Origin: Saccharospirillum mangrovi
GTDB taxonomy: Bacteria > Pseudomonadota > Gammaproteobacteria > Pseudomonadales > Natronospirillaceae
Assembly (NCBI RefSeq): GCF_003367315.1
Contig: NZ_CP031415.1
Location: 1-64,000, forward strand
DNA: 64,000 nt
Reading direction: 5' to 3'
Under the pieces are notes generated by a model that saw nothing but the letters and a program-made list of their open reading frames with translations, made no database searches and was not told the origin of the DNA. The position numbers and the translations under genes are program-made. Of the stretch, positions 56,709-64,000 are shown piece by piece. The first letter of the stretch is position 1, and the number at the start of each line of letters is the position of its first letter.

Positions 56709-57512
56709 TTGCCGGTTCGCCTGAACACCGCCCCCAATTTGCGAGGCTTTGAACGCCGGCTGCCATCGCCGGCGTTGGCGCCCTATGTGCAAAATATCTG
56801 GTGGTTGAGCATCGACAACTGGCAACAACAAACCACTCAGTATCTGTACGCCGATGGCGGCAGTGGCATCATTGTTAATCTGGCGGCACCGCTGCGGGTG
56901 AACGGCGTTGATGTTAGCCAACCGGCTTTAGCCAGCGGCCCGGTAATGCACAGCACGCAGCTTCAGTTTGGACGGCGGGTACAACTGGTAGGCATTCGCT
57001 TCCAGCCGGGCATGGGGCAGCCATTTTTCGGCGTGGGTTTGGATGAATTGCAATTCGAAGACGCCGTGCCCGGCCTGTCGTTGGCGTTATTGGCCGAACA
57101 ACTCAGCGAATGCGCCGACCGCAATCAACAACACCGGCTGATCGAACAAGCACTGCTGGACCGGCTACAACGGTCTGCGTTCAAACCCGGCCCGGTGCAT
57201 ACGTTACTGAGCCAGATCAGCAACGCAGCCGGTGCGGTTCCGTTGGCGAACCTGCTGGCAGCGGTGCCGTTGAGCCAGCGCCAACTGGAACGACAATTCA
57301 AATGGCTGGTCGGCGTATCGCCCAAACAATACAGCCGCATTCAACGCGTCGGCCGCGCCCGCTGGCAGTTGAAGCAGTCGGAGACTGTGTCGTTGCTGGA
57401 TGTCGCCTATTCATCCGGCTACTTCGATCAGGCGCATTTTATTCACGACTTCAAAGCGGTACTCGGTTTGACGCCGGGGCAGTATTTGAATCGTATTCGG
57501 TTGGGTAGGTAG
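56709..57512 (+). CDS. AraC family transcriptional regulator
   Basis: A 267-residue regulator with an N-terminal sensing region (about 15-130) starting FERRLPSPALAPYVQNIWWL, typical of a DUF6597-type domain, and a C-terminal AraC double helix-turn-helix (about 165-265) with SQRQLERQFKWLVGVSPKQY and DVAYSSGYFDQAHFIHDFKAVLGLTPGQY. It uses a TTG start, with AGAGGG about ten bases upstream. Divergence from the AhpD-like gene suggests that gene as a target, but this is only positional. Confidence 0.88.
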   Translation: MPVRLNTAPNLRGFERRLPSPALAPYVQNIWWLSIDNWQQQTTQYLYADGGSGIIVNLAAPLRVNGVDVSQPALASGPVMHSTQLQFGRRVQLVGIRFQPGMGQPFFGVGLDELQFEDAVPGLSLALLAEQLSECADRNQQHRLIEQALLDRLQRSAFKPGPVHTLLSQISNAAGAVPLANLLAAVPLSQRQLERQFKWLVGVSPKQYSRIQRVGRARWQLKQSETVSLLDVAYSSGYFDQAHFIHDFKAVLGLTPGQYLNRIRLGR

Positions 57513-57609
57513 TTGAGGGAAGTTTGTTGTTGGGAAGGTGCAGTCTGAGTAATTCAGCCTTTGGCTAGACCGCTAACTAGGCCTCTGACTAGACCTCCCA
57601 ATTGACCCC

Positions 57610-57737
57610 GTCATCCCGGCCTTGAGCCGGGATCTCTAGTGGGATGTCCATCCCAACGATTGGCAACCAATGTTCTTTTGACTATGAATGGGTAGCTCGG
57701 TTTCCCAGGGGAGATCCCGGCTCAAGGCCGGGATGAC
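57610..57737. repeat. REP-pair (BIME/MITE-like) element, copy 1
   Basis: A 128-bp element bounded by perfect 27-bp inverted repeats (57610-57636 and 57711-57737). Each arm contains its own hairpin CCCGGC-CTTGA-GCCGGG. The 74-bp centre has two more small stems, TGGGATG/CATCCCA (57640-57655) and ATTGG/CCAAT (57659-57671). Confidence 0.88.
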
Positions 57738-57779
57738 GGAGTTTGTTTGGGTGCGCTTAGTCTGTTTTTCTCAACCATT

Positions 57780-57815
57780 CCAAACCTTCCAAACCTTCCA
57801 AACCTTCCAAACCTC
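57780..57815 (+). repeat. Four tandem 9-mers CCAAACCTT
   Basis: Units at 57780, 57789, 57798 and 57807 (the last ending in C instead of T), between the two copies of the inverted-repeat element. Degenerate relatives continue to about 57840 and again at 58020-58115. Confidence 0.85.
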
Positions 57816-57850
57816 CGACCCAACCCTCAACCAAACCTCCCATTGACCTC

Positions 57851-57977
57851 GTCATCCCGGCCTTGAGCCGGGATCTCTAGTGGGATGTCCATCCAACGAT
57901 TAGCAACCAATGTTCTGTTGGCTGTGAATGGGTAGCTCGGTTTCCCAGGGGAGATCCCGGCTCAAGGCCGGGATGAC
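57851..57977. repeat. REP-pair (BIME/MITE-like) element, copy 2
   Basis: A 127-bp near copy of the first element, with intact 27-bp inverted arms (57851-57877 and 57951-57977). The internal stems have decayed: one C is lost from the CATCCCA arm, and ATTGG has become ATTAG. Confidence 0.88.
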
Positions 57978-58120
57978 AGGTGTGCCTGGGTGCACTTAAT
58001 CTGTTTTCTCAATTATTCCTAACCTTCCAAACCCCAACCAAACCTTCAGCCAAACCCTCGACCAAACCTCCAATCGACCCCCCAACCATCCCAACCATTC
58101 CCAACCTTCCAAACCCCAAA

Positions 58121-58141
58121 AAAAACCCGCCAAAAGGCGGG
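58121..58141 (-). terminator. Intrinsic terminator after the Spy-like gene
   Basis: The stem CCCGCC / GGCGGG (58126-58131 with 58136-58141) has an AAAA loop; on the minus strand it runs into a T-run opposite the A-tract at 58118-58125. Confidence 0.85.
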
Positions 58142-58200
58142 CAATATCGAGAAGACCGGTTTGGGGAATCGGTCGAGTATTTAAGCAACCGAGTAGCCGA

Positions 58201-58656
58201 TTACTCCGCCGGTGCCGGCGGCATCGGTTGACCAAAACGGCCACCACCGTTACGACGGTCGCCGTGGCGGCCGCCCATCATCGGGCCGTGAAATTCCAGA
58301 TAGGTCATCAAATCTTCCACCTGATCGGCGGTTAGAACGGTACCCAATTGGTCCGACAAAGCGATTCGGGCCTGGCTGCGCAGGGCTTCAAATTCTTCTT
58401 TGCTGGGTCGGCCGGCACCGGAATCACGACGGGCTTGCATGGCCTGGCGTTGGTCGTCGCGGAAGGTGCGCATCACGTCCAGTACGTCGTCGGCTTGTTC
58501 GTCGGTCAGGTTCATTTCGTTAAAGATGTAGCTGAAACGTTCGGCTGGGTCGGCTTCGCGGTCGTCACCACCCCAGGCGAGGGCATTGCCGGCGCCGGCG
58601 GTTAATGCAACCGCTAAGGCGGTGGCTAACAGGGAATTGCGTGGGTTCAAGGTCAT
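58201..58656 (-). CDS. Spy/CpxP-like periplasmic protein
   Basis: A 151-residue exported protein with signal peptide MTLNPRNSLLATALAVALTA...ALA and an all-helical domain with two LTxxQ-like motifs (MNLTDEQADDVLDVM and TVLTADQVEDLMTYL), the mark of Spy/CpxP proteins. The C-terminus is Gly/His/Arg/Pro rich. Family members are ATP-independent periplasmic chaperones or stress modulators. It lies downstream of a two-component system on the same strand, as cpxP-like genes often do, and is a likely target of it. Confidence 0.82.
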   Translation of the reverse strand: MTLNPRNSLLATALAVALTAGAGNALAWGGDDREADPAERFSYIFNEMNLTDEQADDVLDVMRTFRDDQRQAMQARRDSGAGRPSKEEFEALRSQARIALSDQLGTVLTADQVEDLMTYLEFHGPMMGGRHGDRRNGGGRFGQPMPPAPAE

Positions 58657-58759
58657 GTTTTTGCTCCTGAGTTTCGCAGGGCCTTTGCCCCGGTGAGGAT
58701 CAGTGTCGTGGCCTAATTCGCAGCAAATGTGGAGTCAGCGAGGACGACACAACCTTTAC

Positions 58760-59434
58760 CTATTCGTATTTGTAACCAGCGCCGTAGACCGAGCGCACGA
58801 ACTCTTCTTCCGGTGCCAGCAAGTGCAGTTTGCGGCGCAGGTTTTTGATGTGGCTGTCGATGGTGCGGTCGCTGACCAGACGGCGGTCCGGGTAGATGGC
58901 GTCCATCAGTTGGTCGCGTGAATGAATGCGGCCGGGGTGTTTCATCAGTTCCGCCAGCAGGCGCGCTTCCAGTGCGGTGAGTTCCACTTTGCGGTCGCCG
59001 TAGCGGACTTCATTGGCGTTTTCCGGCAACACCAGCGTGCGGCCGTCGTCGCTGTTGATGCCCTGGTTCAGTTGGCTGCGACGCAACACGGCTTTCACCC
59101 GCGCCACCACTTCGCGCGGGCTGTAGGGTTTGCAGACGTAATCGTCGGCGCCCAGCTCCAGGCCGAGCAGGCGGTCGATTTCTTCGACGCGGGCGGTGGT
59201 CATGATGATCGGCGTGGTTTGGGTTTTGCGAATCTCCCGGCACAGCGTCAGGCCGTCGGTGCCGGGCAGCATTAAATCGAGCAGGATCAGGTCCGGCTGG
59301 TGCTCGTTCAGCCAGGGCAGCACTTCGTCGCCGCGATGGCACAGATGGGTGTCGTAGCCGTCGCGGTGCAGATAGTCGCGCACTACCTGCGCCAGTTTGG
59401 TTTCGTCTTCGACGATCAGAATCAGCGCGACCAT
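58760..59434 (-). CDS. OmpR-family response regulator (BaeR-like)
   Basis: A 224-residue regulator with a receiver (LILIVEDETKLAQVVRDYL, phospho-acceptor in LILLDLMLPGTDGL, KPYSPREVVARVKAVLRR) and a C-terminal winged helix (TALEARLLAELMKHPGRIHSRDQ cut to its first motif TALEARLLAELMKHPG, and TIDSHIKNLRRKL). Its start overlaps the sensor kinase stop by one base. BaeR is the closest functional analogue I would name, from neighbourhood and receiver sequence. Confidence 0.9.
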   Translation of the reverse strand: MVALILIVEDETKLAQVVRDYLHRDGYDTHLCHRGDEVLPWLNEHQPDLILLDLMLPGTDGLTLCREIRKTQTTPIIMTTARVEEIDRLLGLELGADDYVCKPYSPREVVARVKAVLRRSQLNQGINSDDGRTLVLPENANEVRYGDRKVELTALEARLLAELMKHPGRIHSRDQLMDAIYPDRRLVSDRTIDSHIKNLRRKLHLLAPEEEFVRSVYGAGYKYE

Positions 59435-60819
59435 CAGCTTTTCCTCAACGGCAATTGCACGATCAGCGTCAGCCCGCCGAGCGGCGATGGCTTCGCTTCG
59501 ACCTGGCCCTGATGCGCGGTGACGACGTTGTGCACAATCGCCAACCCCAAACCGGAACCGCCGCTGGCGCGGTTGCGCGATTCTTCAACGCGGTATAGCC
59601 GATCAAACAATTTCGGCAAAGCCTCGGCCGGCACGCCCGGGCTGGAGTCGGACCATTCCAATTGCGCCCAAGGGCCCTGGCGCGATAAGCGCACTTTTAC
59701 CTGCCCCGGTGCGTCGGTGTAGCGCAGCGAGTTTTGCGCCAGGTTGCTGAGCAATTGCGTCAGCCGGTGGCTGTCGGCGTCGATCAATAGCGGCGTTTCG
59801 GAGGGGCGATAGTCCAGCGTTAATCCGGCACGTTCGAACGCCGCGCTGTGCTGGCTGAGCACGTCTTCAACCAGATGGCCCAGCTCCAATGGTTCGCGCC
59901 GGTAACTGAGCGCGCCGGCGTCGGACAAGGACAATTCGTGCAAGTCTTCCACCAGCGCGCTGAGCCGTTCGATTTCCTGATACAACGACGCCAGCGTTTC
60001 GGCATTGGGTTCGCGCACGCCGTCCTGAATGGCTTCCAGCTCGGCACGCAGCACGGCGATGGGCGTGCGCAGTTCGTGCGAAATATCGGCGATCCAGCGT
60101 TGCCGGGCGTTGAGGTTCTGCGCCAGTGTGCGCGCCAGATGGTTAAAGTCGCGCGCTAAATCCGCCAGTTCATCGCTGCCGGATACGGCGATCTGGGTAT
60201 CGTAATCGCCACTGGCGAGCCGATGGGTGGCGCGTTGTAGCCGGCCAATGGGACGCGTTAAAACGGCTGCAAATGGCAACGCGACGGCGACCGAAAGCAG
60301 CAGCGCAATTAGTGCTATCCAACGCAATTGGCGGCGTTGCTGGTCGGCGAAAACGCGGTCGAATTCGCCGGTCAAACGCAGGCTGGTGGGAATGCCCAAT
60401 TCGCCGATGCGTTCGCCGTTGGTGTTTTCAATCGGCAGCCAGGTGGAGAACTCGGCTAAAAACGGTGGCCCGGCAATGGTGGCGCCGTTGGCGTCGCGCA
60501 ATTGCAACGGTGGGCCAGGAAAGCGCGGGTTATCGAAACTGCGTCGGCCACTCGGTTCGCCGTCGCGGCGGCCAAACAAAAAGGGTTTGACCAGATTCGA
60601 CCAACGCATCGAATCGATGTGTTGCCAGCCGCCTTCAAGGGCGTGTTCTTCGGCCAGCGCTTCAATCAGCGGCGCCAGCCGTTTGGCCTGCACGGCTTGC
60701 TGGTAGGCGGCGAAGCTGGCGCTGAATGCCTGGTTGTTGGCGATGACGATGGCCATCGTTAACAGAGCGTTGGCTAATAGAATGACCGCCAGAACTTGGT
60801 AGCGGAGTCGAATGCGCAT
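59434..60819 (-). CDS. Sensor histidine kinase (BaeS/CpxA-like)
   Basis: A 461-residue inner-membrane kinase with two membrane helices (about 9-30 and 165-187), a short periplasmic domain rich in Arg/Pro, a HAMP linker (about 188-240), the H-box DISHELRTPIAVLRAELEA, and an ATPase domain with LLSNLAQNSLRYTDAPG, DSSPGVP and SGGSGLGLAIVHNVV. With the adjacent regulator and Spy-like gene it fits an envelope-stress system. The signal is not evident. Confidence 0.9.
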   Translation of the reverse strand: MRIRLRYQVLAVILLANALLTMAIVIANNQAFSASFAAYQQAVQAKRLAPLIEALAEEHALEGGWQHIDSMRWSNLVKPFLFGRRDGEPSGRRSFDNPRFPGPPLQLRDANGATIAGPPFLAEFSTWLPIENTNGERIGELGIPTSLRLTGEFDRVFADQQRRQLRWIALIALLLSVAVALPFAAVLTRPIGRLQRATHRLASGDYDTQIAVSGSDELADLARDFNHLARTLAQNLNARQRWIADISHELRTPIAVLRAELEAIQDGVREPNAETLASLYQEIERLSALVEDLHELSLSDAGALSYRREPLELGHLVEDVLSQHSAAFERAGLTLDYRPSETPLLIDADSHRLTQLLSNLAQNSLRYTDAPGQVKVRLSRQGPWAQLEWSDSSPGVPAEALPKLFDRLYRVEESRNRASGGSGLGLAIVHNVVTAHQGQVEAKPSPLGGLTLIVQLPLRKS

Positions 60820-60989
60820 CGAAGTCTTGGTTTCTGATTGTGGTGTTGAATGATGGGTTCAGCATAGTCGCCGATTGTGCAGTCGGTGTGGAGAGACGGT
60901 TCGACACTTCGACGGTTGCCACGGCGCTGTCATGCTCGGCGGTCAGGATTGTCGGCTGGTCTTTAACTATGAAACACCGAGGGTTGGCA

Positions 60990-62144
60990 ATGCCGGGCAG
61001 GCTTCGCATCGGGTTCGAGATATTCGCGCGGTTTTTGTTGCTCGGCTGTGTCAGCTTCGGCGGGCCGGCGGCGCATCTGGGGTATTTCCGTCGCACCTTT
61101 GTTCAGCGTCTGGAATGGCTCGACGATGCCGGCTACGCGCGTTGGGTTGCGTTGGCGCAGTTTCTGCCCGGCCCGGCGTCGAGCCAGGTGGGTTTTGCCA
61201 TCGGTTTGCAACGTGGCGGGCTGATCGGTGCCTTGCTGGCGTTTGTCGGTTTTACCGCGCCGTCGTTTGTGTTGATGACGGCCCTGGCAATTGGCAGTCG
61301 CCAATGGCTGGATGCGGCCTGGCTGCCGGGTTTGGTCAGTGGTTTGAAATGGCTGGCGCTGGTGGTGGTCGCCGATGCGGTGATCGGTCTGTATCAAGCG
61401 TTTTGCCGGCGCGCTTTGACACAGGCGATAGCACTCGTCAGTGCCGCCTGGGTGCTGTTGACGCCCTGGGTTTGGAGTCAGCCTGTTGTCTTGTTGGTGA
61501 TGGCGCTGTTGGGCGCGCGCTTTCTGGTCGTGGACACCCAGTCGACGGAAGCCGGTTCGGGCCGGATCGCCTGGTGGCCGCTGGGGCTGTTTGTGGTGCT
61601 GGCGATAGTGCTTTGTTTGCCGCTGAACGAGCTGGACCCGGTGCGGCCTTTCTTTACCACCGGCAGCCTGGTGTTCGGCGGCGGCCATGTGGTGTTGCCG
61701 TTGTTGCAGTCGGGCGTGGGCGAAGCATTGTCGCCGGATCGGTTTCTGTTCGGCTATGCCAGCGCTCAGGCGATGCCCGGTCCGTTGTTTACGCTGGCGG
61801 CGTTTCTCGGGGCGGAATTGCGACCGGACCAACCCTGGCTTGGGGCGTTGCTGGCAACCGGCGCCATCTTTTTACCCGGCTTTCTATTGCTGCTGGCTTT
61901 GGTCCATGTCTGGCAGCGGTTAGCCGCCCGTCCGAAACTGGCCGGCGCCTTGGCGGCGGTGAATGCCGCCGTGGTGGGTTTGTTGCTGGCGGCGCTGTAT
62001 CAGCCGGTGTTTGTGTCGGCCATCGATGGTGCTCAAGCACTGGCGTTGGCGATGCTGGGGTTGGTGGCCTTGCGCTGGTTGCGCTGCCCGGTGTTGCTGC
62101 TGGTGGCGGTTTCGGCAGGCCTGGGTCTGCTGGGTTGGGTGTGA
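60990..62144 (+). CDS. chrA: Chromate transporter family protein ChrA
   Basis: A 384-residue inner-membrane protein with two related halves of the CHR domain. The first has FLLLGCVSFGGPAAHLGYFRR and LAQFLPGPASSQVGFAIG; the second has FFTTGSLVFGGGHVVLPLL and YASAQAMPGPLFTLAAFLG. This is the long, bidomain ChrA form. ATG 60990 (MPGRLRIGFEIFARF) has GAGGG six to seven bases upstream; an in-frame ATG at 60969 would add seven residues. Chromate export is the known role of characterised members, but many CHR proteins have untested substrates. Confidence 0.88.
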   Translation: MPGRLRIGFEIFARFLLLGCVSFGGPAAHLGYFRRTFVQRLEWLDDAGYARWVALAQFLPGPASSQVGFAIGLQRGGLIGALLAFVGFTAPSFVLMTALAIGSRQWLDAAWLPGLVSGLKWLALVVVADAVIGLYQAFCRRALTQAIALVSAAWVLLTPWVWSQPVVLLVMALLGARFLVVDTQSTEAGSGRIAWWPLGLFVVLAIVLCLPLNELDPVRPFFTTGSLVFGGGHVVLPLLQSGVGEALSPDRFLFGYASAQAMPGPLFTLAAFLGAELRPDQPWLGALLATGAIFLPGFLLLLALVHVWQRLAARPKLAGALAAVNAAVVGLLLAALYQPVFVSAIDGAQALALAMLGLVALRWLRCPVLLLVAVSAGLGLLGWV

Positions 62145-62315
62145 TTTTCTGTCGTCGCTTTGTCATTCAGCCTTGCCAAGATAGTTGGCCTTTGGCATTA
62201 GTTGACCACGGGGTCAGAAAGGGTCGAAACGGGCGCTCAATGGTCGATGGAGACTGACGGTTGAGCCTTTCGCTGAATGAACAGCATTGGATGAACGAAC
62301 AACAAAGGCATTGCC

Positions 62316-64000
<1,685 letters not shown>

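Larger units (their letters stand above)
57513..58125. repeat. Repeat-rich intergenic region
   Basis: No gene is supported in this stretch. It holds two copies of a duplicated segment of about 200 bp (roughly 57590-57785 and 57830-58028), each containing an inverted-repeat element, plus a G-poor C/A-rich tract from about 57770 to 58125 outside the elements. Frames through it give low-complexity Pro/Lys/Thr peptides only. Confidence 0.85.

Noticed and set aside
60875-62257. 460-codon plus-strand frame over the chromate transporter
   Set aside because: It is a shifted frame of chrA with a Gly/Arg/Cys-rich translation; the ChrA motifs are in the other frame.

Overview
The window looks like the replication-origin-proximal segment of a marine-type gammaproteobacterial chromosome. 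It opens on the GTG of dnaA and continues dnaN-recF-gyrB, the usual order next to oriC, so the sequence was probably linearised at dnaA and oriC itself would lie just before base 1. The cox locus order (coxB-coxA-coxC-DUF2909-surf1-hypothetical-ctaA-ctaB-sco) and the hdfR-like/maoP pair fit Gammaproteobacteria. A Saccharospirillum/Reinekea-like member of the Oceanospirillales is my inference, not something the sequence proves.

Layout. 1-6.1 kb: dnaA, dnaN, recF, gyrB, with three ParB-type parS palindromes (in recF, after gyrB, and at 6.6 kb). 6.2-12.7 kb: an alkyltransferase-like protein, a peroxiredoxin, a hybrid histidine kinase, a diguanylate cyclase, an EEP-family hydrolase and DsbA. 12.8-18.3 kb: cytochrome c4, engB, a YheV-like zinc ribbon protein with purE-purK, a hypothetical and a MATE transporter. 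18.3-26.5 kb: an aa3-type cytochrome c oxidase and its assembly genes; ctaG is absent from its usual place. 26.5-36.2 kb: mixed housekeeping genes (DUF418, BtuF-like, Pip, Dtd, TPR-GAF-GGDEF, amidotransferase, LysR, MaoP, OmpA-like lipoprotein, Lrp). 36.4-37.2 kb: tRNA-Pro(CGG) followed by seven tandem 99-bp units, each ending in the last 22 nt of that tRNA. 37.2-45.4 kb: DUF3301, a TonB-dependent receptor behind a Fur-like box, a CitAB-like two-component system and its divergent tripartite tricarboxylate transporter tctCBA. 45.6-50.1 kb: a seven-bladed FG-GAP lipoprotein, Bfd and a haemolysin-III family protein. 50.4-56 kb: a mannoside operon (GH2 beta-mannosidase, LacI regulator, PfkB sugar kinase, AGE-family isomerase). 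56-64 kb: AhpD-like protein, AraC regulator, a repeat-rich intergenic tract with two copies of a REP-pair element, a Spy-like protein with its OmpR/histidine-kinase pair, a ChrA transporter, and a cpdB-like gene that runs off the end.

How the genes work together. The cox block makes the oxidase core, haem A (CtaA/CtaB) and the CuA site (Sco), and cytochrome c4 is a plausible electron donor. The 50-56 kb operon can be read as a route from beta-mannosides to mannose, fructose and fructose 6-phosphate under LacI-type control, with two candidate operators upstream. The 39.8-45.3 kb block is a sensor/regulator controlling a divergent periplasmic-binding-protein carboxylate transporter. The 58-61 kb block is an envelope-stress style signalling set.

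The strongest unusual signal is the tRNA-Pro tail array at 36.49-37.20 kb. Its layout recalls the repeat region after E. coli tyrT, but with a different tRNA, period and sequence. Most other long open frames in the window are shadows of these genes.
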